Below are positions 22,198-33,869 of a stretch of DNA of 64,000 nt, piece by piece. The stretch covers positions 63,489,528-63,553,527 of the forward strand of contig NC_065921.1 in assembly GCF_024586455.1 (NCBI RefSeq), given 5' to 3'. The first letter of the stretch is position 1, and every line of letters starts with the position of its first letter. The position numbers and the translations under genes were made by a program. The stretch is from Bactrocera neohumeralis (taxonomy: Eukaryota; Arthropoda; Insecta; Diptera; Tephritidae). The notes under the pieces are model-generated. The model was given only the letters and a program-made list of their open reading frames with translations. It did no database searches and was not told the DNA's origin.

Positions 22198-23828
22198 ATG
22201 AGTCAAAAGCGCAAACAAATCAGTGTCGAATTGAAATTAGACATACTAAAACGTTTTAAGTCGGGTGAAAAAGCCATTGACATCGCCAAACATCTTAACT
22301 TAGCTTCTTCTACGGTAAGGACAATTTGCAACCGAGATGCTGACCAAATCACAAAATTTGCAAAAACTGCTACCTCGCTACAGTCACAACAAGTCAAAGT
22401 AAGAAGTCCGCTGTTGATTAAAATGGAAGCTCTTCTGTCGGTTTGGATTGAAAATGAGAACCAAAGAAAAGTGCCCCTGAGCAAAATGATTATTCAAAAT
22501 AAGGCCATCAGCATCTTTCATGATCTACAGAAGCAAGTAACGGTGAAGCAAGTAACGGTTGGTTCCAACGCTTTAAATCTAGGGCAAATTTGCATAATAT
22601 CTCTCTAAAAGGAGAATCGGCTAGCGCTGATAAGCCAGCTGCGGAAAAATTTAAGCTTGAACTACAAGCTATTGTCAAAGAAGGAGGATATTCTCGCAAG
22701 CAGGTCTTGAATGTCGATGAAACTGGCTTGTATTGGAAGCGGTTGCCTAAAAAAACCTACATTTCCAAGGCCGAAAAATCTGCTCCTGGGTATAAAGCCT
22801 CTAAAGATCGACTTACCCTTCTAGGTGGAAACGCAGAAGGGGATTTTAAATTCAAGCCATTTCTTATTTACCAGTCTGAGAATCCAAGAGCCCTTAAAAA
22901 TGTGAATAGAAGTGATCTTCCGGTTCACTGGCGTGCTAATAAGAAAGCATGGATGACTGCCACGCTATTTACAGATTGGATTAAAAATTGCGCTGTTCCC
23001 GAACTGAAAGATTATTGTTGCTCTCAAAAGATTGATTTTAAAATGCTGTTACTGATGGACAATGCTCCAGGACATCCCATATATTCAGATGATATTTCTG
23101 AAAATATAAAAATTGTGTTTATGCCTCCTAACACCACCTCTATCATACAGCCGATGGATCAAGGCGTAATATCCCACTTTAAGTCTTACTATCTACGGCG
23201 AACATTTTCTCAACTTATAGAAGCAACTGATAAAGCAGATAAATTAACCATACCGCAGTTTTGGAAGGATTACAATATCAAGATGGCTGTCGAAAATATT
23301 GGTTTTGCATGGAAAGAAGTTAAAGTGACTTGTATGAATGGAAGTTGGGGAAATATATGGCCAGAGTGCTTGCTTAAAAACAATGTTCCGATTAACGATA
23401 TACCAACTGTTCGGGAAGAAATTGCTAATCTGGCTAGGGAAAATAATATTGAAGGAATGGGGATTGAGGATATCATCGAACTGTTAAACTTACAGGATGA
23501 AGAGCTCACAAACGAAATGTTATTAACTTTTGGTACTGAACATACGTTGGATGATGAAACTGATCCGACCGTTATCCAAACAGAACCAAAAAAGCTAACA
23601 ACTGCGCAAATTGCAAAAGCGATGGAACTGGTAGAACAGGCGATTGAAATCTTTTGCAACAATGATCCCGATGAAAATCGTAGTGCCAAGGCAAGTCAAT
23701 CTCTTTCCGACGCCATACAATGCTACAAAAATGTTTACATGGAGAAAAAAGCAATTTTTATACAACAAACTTTGGACGCATTTTTATGCAAAAATGTAAC
23801 TCAGCCTGAAGAAATTATGGACGACTAA
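22198..23828 (+). pseudogene. Tigger transposase, one frameshift
   Basis: The ATG at 22198 opens MSQKRKQISVELKLDILKRF, a CENP-B/pogo-type helix-turn-helix with AIDIAKHLNLASSTVRTI (residues 26-43). The second DNA-binding domain ends in GWFQRFKSRANLHNISL, which continues in a different frame from the N-terminus. The shift lies near 22530-22560, where GAAGCAAGTAACGGT is tandemly duplicated (22530-22544 and 22545-22559). The DDE domain is complete and uninterrupted: NVDETGLYWKRLP (first D), LLLMDNAPGHP (second D) and PPNTTSIIQPMDQG (third D). An acidic C-terminal tail follows and ends at a TAA. It would cut and paste the element at TA sites; this copy is interrupted but only lightly damaged. Some residues before GWFQRF also seem missing. 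Confidence 0.9.
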
Positions 23829-24063
23829 GGTTTTAATTTCATCGCATTTCTTTTTTAAATTGCTGTTTTGCTTTAAAAATGTGAGTTTGTTTTTATAGAT
23901 ATATACATATATATATAGATTAAAATAAATGTTTTGTATGCTATGTAAATGCCTTCTTAAAAAGTTGCATTTTTTTAACTCAGGAACAAATTAAAAATAT
24001 TTTGCAGTAAGTATATGGGGAAATGTGTTTCGATTTGCGTCGCGTCTCTACGGTCCCCATTAA

Positions 24064-24086
24064 CGACGCAAACCGGGGCCCCAGTG
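24064..24086. repeat. Right terminal inverted repeat of the Tigger element
   Basis: Reverse complement of the left repeat with one mismatch. Ends in GGGGCCCCAGTG followed by TA. Confidence 0.93.
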
Positions 24087-24154
24087 TAGATTATTCGATC
24101 ACTCATTGTTAGCATATTTTCTTTTTATGTTGCGTTAGGTTGTTATCTTCTCAC

Positions 24155-24248
24155 GGACGTAGCCAGGTAGGTGCAGGGGTGCTCAGCCAGCAAAAAAAAA
24201 AATTTAAATTAATAGCTGCCCCCCCTATTTCAGATCCTGGCTAAGTCC
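24155..24248. mobile_element. Short hairpin MITE remnant (94 bp)
   Basis: GGACGTAGCCAGG (24155-24167) faces CCTGGCTAAGTCC (24236-24248), which matches at 11 of 13 positions as an inverted repeat. Between them is an A-rich centre and a CCCCCC run. There is no coding capacity. The ends look like those of small non-autonomous DNA transposons, but the family is not assigned. Confidence 0.55.
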
Positions 24249-26620
24249 TTGTATCTTCTATTACTACCGGATCTTATTTCATAGAGTTCAAAGTCCCACT
24301 AAAAACTTCAACAATTTATAAAAGAGAGAGCCCAAAACTCCTAACTTCTCCAAGTCTCGACCTCTTTGACGAAATCATCTACCTACCAGCCTAACTAATG
24401 GCGAGCGGAAGAGAGTTTTTATTAAGAATTCAGCGATTTCGATTTGAGTTGTAGAAATTTATTTATTGTCTTCGGTTTTTCCGACTTCGGGTACGTATTT
24501 AGGCAAAAAATAGTATCAGGATGTGTAAAAAATTTTCCATTAGAGAACTTAGAGCTTCATTTATCTTTAGTACTGATGCATCAGAATATTATAAGAGTTT
24601 CCATTCATTTTTCACATGACTGTCACTGATTTCAAGTTGTTCTACGGAACTATAAACTTCGCCAAGATTTCGATTTTTTTATTAGAGGACCTAGAGCTCC
24701 GGTTATGTTTTAGTACCTACTTTCGTATCAGATTATTGTCAAAGTTACAGCTTTGAAGTTTCATTAATTTGTCTTTCCATCGCAGTCTACGGTTTTCTCT
24801 TTTCTGAGTTCCCATTTATGGTAAGACAGTATATCAATTTATAATTTTCAGAAAAAGAGGAAATAGTTTTCAGATAGGAAAAAATGTACTGTGGACCTAG
24901 TGACCATTATTTTCCACAACTGCAATAAGTTATATGTATGAAAATATTAGGCTGATAACCTTTCCATAGGTGAGGTTTACTGCGATTTTGGACATAAGTA
25001 GATCTATCTACCGTTCGTCTCACTTAAGGTTCTATGTAGGGTTTGTGATTCGGATAATTTATAAAATTTTGTATTGAATATGGATTAATATGGATATTTA
25101 AGTGTCCAACTTAAGGTCTCATTAATTTTTTTTGGAATGTATGGGGTCTTTACCACAGCAGCCGTATAACTGACAATGACACTTTATTTTATATATAACA
25201 TGGATCTCTTGCAATTTCAATTTTCTTCTTCTTCTTACGAGTGAAGCTGAAAAAGCAATTTTTGGCCAGCTGGCAGTCATGCAGGTCCTCTTAATGGTGT
25301 GTTTCGTAAGTTAAGATGTATTTATTGTTGCGCCCTGGTACTCACTCTTCTCACACCCACTTAAAAGTATTTCCATTTTTATTTATTTGCGTTTGTTTTT
25401 GTTTTTAATGCGTTTTTGAATTTTTGTTTTGCCATTCTGCTATCTGCAACTTGCTAACGGATGCAACGGAAGTTGCCCAGATTAAAACGGTAATTAAATT
25501 ACTCAGCTGGTGAGCGCCAACTCACCCAAACATACATACACTTATACGCACACACAAACGCTAGTTACCGCTATGCGCGCTGGTGTGGTGTGAAAAGTGT
25601 TGGTTAACTTAACGGTAATGGCGTTGGGTGGCGTATTGTTTTGTTGCAGCGCTCTGCTGTTGCTGATGTTCACTGAGCGAGCGAGTCGAAGGAAATGAAT
25701 GAAAATAAATTCCTTTGTAAATGAAAATAATTTTTTTTGTTAGTTTCCGCTGGTGGTTTGATTCGTTTCTGGAATATTAACAAATGGAAAATCATGAAAA
25801 TAACAACAATAACAAATAAATACATATACATATATGTATATATTTATATGAGGGTTTGCGAAGTTCCTTTTGTAAAATAAACATAAATAAAATGCAAAAA
25901 AAATATTAACCAAAATTTTGGTCATTTTGTGGTGATAGTTTGGTGGCATTTAGTGGTGGTGTCCAGTGCTTTTGTTATTATTATAAAATGGCTTTGCTGT
26001 GATTTATGTATGAGCTCTAGAACATATGTACATACATATGTATATGTATTTCAGTTAGTAAAAGCCCAGCTAGTTGCAGCCGAAGCACATGACAGAAAGT
26101 GGGAATAGAGAAGCTGTAGAGTATCTTACTTACTTCATTAGCACGGTTGACTACTTAGGATTGTAACACACATTTCCAAGTTGTCCACAAAAAACCAAAC
26201 AACATCCCTAAGACAACTTGTTGGTCACTAAATTTGATGTAATATGTTTCGTTTCCTTCATATTATTTGTGAATTTAGTCTTCCAAGTCAACTTTACAAT
26301 CAAACCAAGTCAGACTGATGATGCCGCAATCTCGAGAAAATTTTACTATTGTATAGTACATTAGAATCACGAAAAAGTTAACCAAAATGTCCTAAAGGTG
26401 TTTTACTTTTCTGAAATATTAATTTTTCTAAAGGGTTTTTTTTTGGGTGAAAATTAATTAAATTTATTTGCATGACTCACTTTTACTCGTAACAAAACAG
26501 AAACTTAGATTTAGTTTGTACTTTTAAACATTATACTTACACATGCAAATATTGATTTGTAAGGGATAATTTAAAGAAGTGGTCGAGACTTGTTTATTTC
26601 TTTTATTTTATGTAATAGCT
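24249..26620. other. No gene recognised; one diverged tandem repeat
   Basis: 2.4 kb of AT-rich DNA. TAGAGAACTTAGAGCTTC at 24541 and TAGAGGACCTAGAGCTCC at 24683, followed by TTTAGTAC and ATCAGA motifs in both, show a two-copy tandem repeat with a unit of about 142 bp. The stretch 25480-25690 is more GC-rich. TACATA/TATGTA palindromes occur near 25820 and 26025. No exon-like frame. Confidence 0.45.
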
Positions 26621-26624
26621 GCTG

Positions 26625-27535
26625 ATATGAATTATTATTGTTTTCTTATCACTTTATCAAGGTATTGATGCATTCAACTGCTTCTGAAAAACTCACTTTC
26701 TGTTGTTGTATATCTTCCTCGATAACTGGTTCTTCAACTTCATTGTCAGAAACTTCGAAATCTTCATCATCTTCCGTATTTCGATCGTCATTCCAATTTT
26801 CGATGTCTTTACTGCTGACGTCAACATCTCCAATAACGATTGTACCTCTCGAAGAATTTCATCGTAATCAAATCAAGCAATGGAATTTCGTCTTAGCTGT
26901 CGTCTTGATCATCGTCTCACTGTTTTATATTTTCCAAGCTTTTAAAAGCAGCTCTTGGCAATTCATTTCATGCTAATTTAAGCAGCAAGAAGGCACCACG
27001 AATTGAATGTCCTTTCAAATTATTCTCAACCGGAACGTTTTCTTGTGTTACAATGTTCCATGACAGTTTAGGCTGGTATCCTAACTTGAGCAGTCTTATG
27101 GGATTTTGATCTATGGACAGCAAATTCATATGCTTAATAAACGAATGATGGAACCAGCGGAAGAATAGCCCTGAATTCATCCAAAACATTTGCGAGTATA
27201 TTCCAATGGGTTTTCAAACCCCTTGAAAAAACAGAAATGTGATTCTATCCTTAGCTATTTTTCGGCCAGGTGCTGAAGAACGGGATATTCCGATTTAGTA
27301 AAAAAAGTTTTCTTATTTAGCTTACTAAATTCTTGTGTGTTTGCAACTGCCTCCAAAATTACATGACGTTTTTTCTTTATTTTTTAGATGGCCGCCTTAG
27401 ATACATTATAATTTAACGCCTATCGATTTCCTGGAATACCTTCATCGAATTATCTTAAAATCTCAGATTTATGATGCAAATTTAATTTGACAATGAATTT
27501 TTCTGCTTTGTTCACATTTTTTAACACACAAGCTA
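26625..27535 (-). pseudogene. Degenerate pogo/Tigger-type transposase
   Basis: On the minus strand, 27535-27280 reads as a pogo-type DNA-binding domain (KSEILR, stop, FDEGIPGNR, then NVSKAAI and KIKKKRHVILEAVANT) with in-frame stops. After a gap, FWMNSGLFFRWFHHSFI and LLSIDQNP (27190-27100) match the region around the second catalytic Asp, here within SIDQNP. A C-terminal part follows with WKI, a TKFHCLI stretch and a long acidic tail (DIENWNDD, EDDEDFEVSDNEVEEP). Parts of the catalytic core are missing. It is a different family from the Tigger at 21.9 kb. The plus-strand open frame over the acidic tail is a Ser-rich antisense artefact. Confidence 0.65.
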
Positions 27536-27589
27536 CTTGTATAAACAACTCACAAGTTCAAACGATCATGACAAACTACGTATGTGTTT

Positions 27590-28070
27590 TCGGCTTCGGC
27601 TCACCTTTGCCACTATATTCGGTCGATTGGTCGTCTGTTTCTGAGTAGTAAGCATAGATCCAAGACTCGTCGCCAGTAATAATACGTTTCATGAAATCGT
27701 TGTAGTCGGAAGGCATTGTTCAACGCGACGCTGTTTTTCGAAAAAATTTAGCGATATTGTGTTCGTCTTTTCACTTTTCTTATGTCCAAATAATTCAAAA
27801 TGGTTTTGAGTGATCCTTCCGATATTCTAACGATCGATTCTCAATTCCGCGCTCTCGACTCTCTTTTAATAATTTGCACCAATCAAAAACACTTGAAGAA
27901 CAGTTATCACCGAAGGCTTTTTCAAACATTCCGAACGTTTCGGTACCAGAAATTGGATTCCGTACACAAAATTTAATGGAACTTCTTTGTTGAACAATTT
28001 CACTCATCGTAAAAATCGTTGAATGCAATTTATGTACTTCAAAAAGACAAGCGTATACAAAACACTAATG
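27590..28070 (-). pseudogene. Mariner transposase remnant
   Basis: The minus strand from 28010 encodes a mariner N-terminus (MSEIVQQRSSIKFCV, then TETFGMFEKAFGDNC, then VFDWCKLLKESRE). After a gap of roughly 80 residues it continues at 27690-27612 with the first catalytic block (ITGDESWIYAYYSETD) in another frame. No second or third catalytic block is seen. Weak similarity to a mariner end (AAAAGTCCTACTATTTACTA) is found near 28175. It belongs to a different subfamily from the elements at 21 kb and 36 kb. Confidence 0.65.
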
Positions 28071-28197
28071 ATTATTTTGATGTGACATTTGGCACAGGTA
28101 TCACTGACAGTCATACCAATCTAGAAAAATAATATTTTGACGACTAGGTTTTCGCGCGAAGTTTAAATTTAAAAGTCCTACTATTTACTAGTTATTA

Positions 28198-28660
28198 GTA
28201 TACTGGGTTCCAGGACAGAAGCGTATTCCGGGAAATAATAAGCCGATGCGATTGCCAAAAGTGCCAGCCGCTTGACTATCGAACCGTTAGGAACGACACA
28301 AATCCTTAAAAATGGTACAGAACAAAGATAACTGCTTTAAAAGCATACAGGATCGCCAAGATCAGTAAGGGAATGGAAGGAAAACATACATGCATTTTAC
28401 TCAGACGCTCTCAAAATATTGCCAGACAGTTATTGGCTTAGTCACAGGTCACAACTTACTGATGACACACGTAGAAAGTACGTGGAAGTATGCATGAGAG
28501 AAACACTGGAACGCATCCTTTGCCTCGGCTTAGATATCTAGGATCGGAGTTCAAGCGACTGGATGAAGTATCAGAATTAAATATGAAGTCCTTATTTAAC
28601 TTCGCAAAAAGCGTTGACTTCCTAAACGACATACATTTCAGCTCGTAATAAACTTAACCT
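28198..28660 (+). mobile_element. Non-LTR retrotransposon RNase H remnant
   Basis: YWVPGQKRIPGNNK followed (after a one-base shift) by ADAIAKSASRLTIEPLGT matches the end of the RNase H domain of I/R1/LOA-type elements (usual form WVPGH-GI-GN-KAD-LA). A W-x-REWK-like segment and a basic C-terminal tail follow. No zinc-ligand set is convincing. Stops and shifts break the frame. Confidence 0.6.
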
Positions 28661-29061
28661 CTATCTAGCTTTACAAAGCACCTGTAGGACTATCTATGGC
28701 GTGACTGTTAGGGTGGGTCGATTCCGGACTCTTTCGATTCGGGATTTCTAATAGTGCGGAAAAGTTGCCTTAGTACTTCCTGATTCCAATGCAACTTTTT
28801 GTTTTGAGAACGGATTGCATCTTCAACCCCAACTCCGGCCTTGAAATTTCGGAAATTCGCCTAAAATCGTGAAATTGTCTCCCTAGCGCCTGAAAAACGC
28901 ATCTCATGGCAAAATGTATAAAACAAAAATTATTTGTCACGTCATTTGCTACCGAAATGGGATATGTGATCATGGCCGTAGAACGAACCGTTCCCGAGAT
29001 ACGAGCGAAAAGGCGGCGCGCCACAGCGCAAGGTGAAAATCGGCTTGCGGCCACACTTCTT

Positions 29062-29310
29062 GACGTTGATTTCGCCGAGTGCTATCACTCACATTCATTC
29101 ACCTACGCCAAAGGACACGTTCGGATAGGTCTCCACACAAATATTTTTTCATCGAGGTCCTTCACTCTTGTTGGTGATTTCGCCGAGTTCTTTCACTTAC
29201 ATTCATTTCCCTAAGCCATACGACACGTTCGGACTGGTCTCCACATAAATATTTTTTCATCGAGTTCCTTCACTCTTGTCGTTGATTTCGCCGAGTGCTA
29301 TCACTTATAT
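29062..29310. repeat. 108-bp tandem repeat, about 2.3 copies
   Basis: GATTTCGCCGAGT starts at 29068, 29176 and 29284, exactly 108 bp apart. The units share CACATTCATT/ACATTCATT, ACACGTTCGGA, GGTCTCCACA and AATATTTTTTCATCGAG. The 340 bp before it (28720-29060) has no gene that I recognise. Confidence 0.85.
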
Positions 29311-29599
29311 TCTCTCAACAGAACACAGAACTCAAAATGTCTGTATCTAAATTTAAAATTAGACAGAAATGTCCTGTGTTTGGCATATATCCGTACAATC
29401 TCTCTGAGTCCCAGTTATCTACTTACCAGGATGTTCTTTTGTGTTATCAGTTTGAAAGATTTCGTATAGGGCGACTCCGAGGCGACAACTATGAACCTAG
29501 GAGTAAAGAGGTTACAGAAATAGTTGCAAAAGAGGTTGAAAATACTTTAAAAAAGTTATCTATTCCGATAGTTTCACACACCAGAGTTGTACAAATGCT

Positions 29600-32500
29600 C
29601 ACCACATCTCTTCTTCTTAATTGGCGTAGACACCGCTTAAGCTATTATAGCCGAATTAACAACAGCGCGCCAGTCGTTTCTTCTTTTCGCTACGTGGCGC
29701 CAATTGGATATTCCAAGCGAAGCCAGGTCCTTCTCCACTTGGTCCTTCCAACGGAGCGGAGGTCTTCCTCTTCCTCTGCTTCCCCCGGCGGGTACTGCGT
29801 CGAATATTTTCAGAGCTGGAGTGTTTTCGTCCATCCGGACAACATGACCTAGCCAGCGTAGCCGCTGTCTTTTAATTCGCTGAACTATGTCGATGTCGTC
29901 ATATATCTCGTACAGCTCATCGTTCCATCGAATGCGGTATTCGCCGTGGCTAACGCGCAAAGGACCATAAATCTTTCGCAGAACTTTTCTCTCGAAAACT
30001 CGCAACGTCGACTCATCAGTTGTTGACAACGTCCAAGCCTCTGCACCATATAGCAGGACGGGAATTATGAGCGACTTATAGAGTTTGGCTTTTGTTCGTC
30101 GAGAGAGGACTTTGCTTCTCAATTGCCTACTCAGTCCGAAGTAGCACCTGTTGGCAAGAGTTATCCTGCGTTGGATTTCTAGGCTGACATTGTTGGTGGT
30201 GTTTACGCTGGTTCCAAGATAGACGAAATTATCTACGACTTCAAAGTTATGACTGTCAACAGTGACGTGAGAGCCAAGTCGTGAATGCGACGACTGTTTG
30301 TTTGATGACAGGAGATATTTCGTCTTGCCCTCGTTCACTGCCAGACCCATTTTCTGTGCTTCCTTGTCCAGCCTGGAGAAAGCAGAACTAACGGCGCGGG
30401 TGTTGAGGCCGATGATATCAATATCATCGGCATACGCCAACAGCTGTACACTCTTATAGAAGATGGTACCTTCTCTATTTAGTTCCGCGGCTCGAACGAT
30501 AGGGAATCGCCTTGTCTGAAACCTCGTTTGTTATCGAACGGCTCGGAGAGGTCCTTCCCGATCCTGACGGAGCTTTTGGTGTTACTCAACATCAGTTTAC
30601 ACAGCCGTATTAGTTTTGCGGGGATACCAAATTCAGACATCGCGGCATAAAGGCAGCTCCTTTTCGTGCTGTCGAAAGAAGCTTTGAAATCGACGAAGAG
30701 GTGGTGTGTGTCGATTCTCCTTTCACGGGTCTTTTCCAAGATTTGGCGCATGGTGAATATCTGGTCGGTTGTTGATTTGCCAGGTCTAAAGCCACACTGA
30801 TAAGGTCCAATCAGTTTGTTGACGGTGGGCTTTAATCTTTCACACAATACGCTCGATAGAACCTTATATGCGATGTTGAGGAGGCTACTCCCACGGTAGT
30901 TGGCGCAGATTGTGGGGTCTCCTTTTTTATGGATTGGGCATAGCACACTTAAATTCCAATCGTTGGGCATGCTTTCGTCCGACCATATTTTACAAAGAAG
31001 CTGATGCATGCTCCTTATCAGTTCTTCGCCGCCGTGTTTGAATAGCTCGGCCGGCAATCCGTCGGCCCCTGCCGCTTTGTTGTTCTTCAGGCGGGCAATT
31101 GCTATTCGAACTTCTTCATGGTCGGGTAATGGAACGTCTGCTCCATCGTCATCGATTGGGGAATCGGGTTCTCCCTCTCCTGGTGTTGTGCGTTCACTGC
31201 CATTCAGCAGGCTGGAGAAGTGTTCCCTCCGTAATTTAAGTATGCTCTGGGCATCAGTTACTAGATCACCTTTGGGGGTTCTACAGGAATACGCTCCGGT
31301 CTTGAAACCTTCCGTAAGCCGCCGCAATTTTTCGTAGAATTTTCGAGCATTACCCCTGTCGGCCAGCTTATCAAGCTCTTCGTACTCACGCATTTCGGCC
31401 TCTTTCTTCTTCTGTCTACAAATGCGTCTCGCTTCCCTCTTCAACTCTCGGTATCTATCCCATCCCGCACGTGTAGTGGTTGATCGTAATGTTGCGAGGT
31501 AGGCAGCCTGTTTTCTCTCCGCTGCGACACGGCACTCCTCGTCGTACCAGCTGTTCTTTTGCACTTTCCGAAAAACACTCAGAGAGCAGGAGTGCAAGCC
31601 GAGTAGAAAATCGTTCGGCTGTCTGTTGTGATTGCAGCTTCTCGACGTCAAACCTTCCTTGTGTTTGGTGGCGCGCGTTTTTTGCTGCACAGAGGCGGGT
31701 GCGGATCTTAGCTGCAACAAGATAGTGGTCCGAGTCGATGTTAGGACCTCGGAGCGCACGCACATCTAAAACACTGGAGACGTGTCTTCCGTCTATCACA
31801 ACATGATCGATCTGGTTGGTAGTTTTTCGATCCGGAGACAGCCAGGTAGCTTGATGAATCTTCTTATGCTGGAATCTAGTACTACAGATAACCATATTTC
31901 GGGCCCCGGCGAAGTCAATCAGCCTCAACCCATTTGGGGATGTTTCGTCGTGGAGGCTGAATTTACCAACCGTAGTGCCAAATATACCTTCTTTGCCCAC
32001 CCTGGCGTTAAAGTCGCCAAGCACGATTTTGACATCGTGGCGGGGGCAGCTCTCATAAGCGCGCTCCAAGCGCTCATAGAAGGCATCTTTGGTCACATCG
32101 TCCTTCTCTTCCGTCGGGGCGTGGGCGCAAATCAGCGATATGTTGAAGAACCTCGCTTTGATGCGGATTGTGGCTAGACGTTCATTCACCGGAGTGAATG
32201 ATAGTACTCGGCGACGGAGTCTCTCTCCCACCACGAATCCAACACCAAACTTGCGCTCCTTTATATGGCCACTGTAGTAAATGTCACAAGGACCTACTCG
32301 TCTCTGTCCTTGTCCCGTCCATCGCATTTCTTGGACGGCGGTGATGTCAGCCTTTGTCTTTACGAGGACATCAACCAGCTGGGCAGCGGCACCTTCCCAA
32401 TTAAGGGACCGGACATTCCAGGTGCATGCCCTCAATTCGTAGTCCTTATTTCGTTTGCCATGGTCGTCATCAAAAGGGGGGTCTCTCATCCGAGGCTGGT

Positions 32501-32790
32501 TGTAGCTCTTCACTAGGGGTGTTTTTTACGTGGCGGGTCCCAAACCCAGCGCACAACCCTTGTAGGGAATGTTTCGCCTTCTCACTTTAGCTCGCCTTCG
32601 AACGGATGTTCTTAGGCTACCCAGAGGATACTTGGTCAAAGACCGGAAGTAGTGAGCTGCTTGAGCCATGTGTAAAAGAATCGTTTCTGGCCACTCCCAA
32701 GTGAATGGCGATCAGAGAACTTTCCTCACTTGCGTGAACTTCTACACATGACTCCATCCTCCACACAATAGCTCAGTATTTCAATTTTGC
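29600..32790 (-). mobile_element. RTE-clade non-LTR retrotransposon, near full length, inactive
   Basis: On the minus strand: a 5' leader (about 32790-32514), a single ORF encoding endonuclease then reverse transcriptase (32513-29637), and a very short 3' end running into a GAA-type tail (plus-strand TCTTCTTCTT at 29606-29617). No RNase H and no CCHC ORF1, which together with the sequence motifs points to the RTE clade (BovB-like). Two or more frameshifts and one small deletion break the ORF. Fragments of the same family lie at 277-470, 51942-52012 and 63520-64000, all in the same orientation. Confidence 0.9.
29637..32513 (-). pseudogene. RTE endonuclease-reverse transcriptase, frameshifted
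   Basis: From MKSYNQPRMRDPP the frame enters an AP-like endonuclease: CTWNVRSLNWEGAA, VQEMRWTGQG, ICAHAPTEEKDD, IVLGDFNARVGKEG and NIDSDHYLVAAKIR. It ends near 31500. A new frame carries a basic helical linker and RT motifs: LKNNKAAGADGLPAELFK, LCPIHKKGDP, YRGSSLLNIAYKVLSS and RQGDSLS. After about 30480 a small deletion and frame change remove part of the palm before AYADDIDIIGLNTRA, so the YADD box itself survives. The C-terminal region contains YGAEAWTLS, IRWNDELYEIYDDIDIVQRI, GRGRPPLRWKDQVEKDL and ends at a stop at 29637. Such a protein nicks target DNA and reverse-transcribes element RNA; this copy cannot be translated through. Confidence 0.9.
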
Positions 32791-33869
32791 AACAAAAAAA
32801 AAACACCACACACCTTACTGCAAACTTCGACTGTCAACTCCGCACGCACACTTAGCTATCTATGCAAGTATGTAAGTATGCGTGCAGCAACAAAATACGT
32901 ATTTGAATTGAAAGTATTTGCATTTTTTCCACTTACATGTAAGTGCACAGAAATCAATGCCGTGTTGCAAGTTGCAAATACGGTTGTTGCAACAACTGCC
33001 AACGCAATCGATTTGCAATGGACATAGCTGTCGCTGTGACATACAAAATCGGACATAAAGCACTTGCACACACGCACACATACACTCATGTATAAGACAG
33101 TTATTACAAAACATATATGGATATCAAATGAACTAAAGCAACAACAAGCAACGACCAAATCGACTTTAAATTCTGGTATTAGTGATTGCAACTGCAATCA
33201 CAACAATAACAACAAGCACAACAACAACAATTGTAACCAAACAAATTAGATTGCACTCATATGTAGTACTTCGTACCTACAGTTAGTCCATGCATGCATA
33301 GTATGCCATTGCTGACCTAACAAACGCACCGCTGAGGAGCGGGGAAGGGGAAGGGAGCGATAGTCAACAACAACTAGAATTGTAGGATCCATACAATAGA
33401 GCATAGAATATGTTTTCAGTAACAATATCAACATTTTTCGTTGTTTTTGTTGTGTTTTTTGTTTCAGTCACAATAACATTTATTGTAAAATCTTGCCACA
33501 AGCGGATGTGGCATGACACATATACATATGTACATACATACATATTTATGCAAAATGCCTGTGTATTTTGTGGAGTTTTGTATGTGATTTCATGGCTCAA
33601 CCTATGCATCCACAAATTGCTGTTAACCATATGCCACATGTCACATGTGCGACAATGTTGCATAAATTTGTGTGCAACATAGTGCATTGATGGGAGAAAT
33701 TTCAAGTTATTACAGTGAAAAAATAAAGCCTGCTGAGTAAGTTTATAAATTTTTGTTGCTGTTTTCAAGTATTAAGATTCAAAATGGTTGGACCCAAAAA
33801 ATGTCGGGAGGTCACACTTTTGATGCTATATACAGTCCTTTATGAAAGTCAGTTATAAACACCACTGGC
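32791..33869. other. No gene recognised
   Basis: AT-rich, with CAACAA-rich stretches at 33140-33240 and TACATA tracts at 33520-33545. Open frames on both strands (for example 32856-33197 and 33364-33768) are Cys/His/Val-rich products of CA/TG-rich sequence and show no domain. Confidence 0.45.

Larger units (their letters stand above)
21872..24086 (+). mobile_element. Tigger (pogo group) DNA transposon, complete ends
   Basis: A 2215-bp element with 23-bp terminal inverted repeats (21872-21894 and 24064-24086, 22 of 23 positions matching), beginning CACTGGGGCCCCG. TA flanks both ends (21870-21871, 24087-24088), as expected of the Tc1/mariner/pogo superfamily. A nonamer TTTGCGTCG recurs at 21886, 21901, 21978 and 24034, and inverted at 24064; these are candidate transposase-binding sites. 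It encodes one transposase (22198-23828) split by a frameshift. The good preservation suggests a fairly young insertion. Confidence 0.93.

Noticed and set aside
26638..26976. 112-codon Ser-rich plus-strand frame
   Set aside because: It is the antisense of the acidic C-terminal tail of a pogo-type transposase remnant on the minus strand.
31782..32177. 131-codon plus-strand frame within the RTE element
   Set aside because: Antisense shadow of the RTE endonuclease domain.
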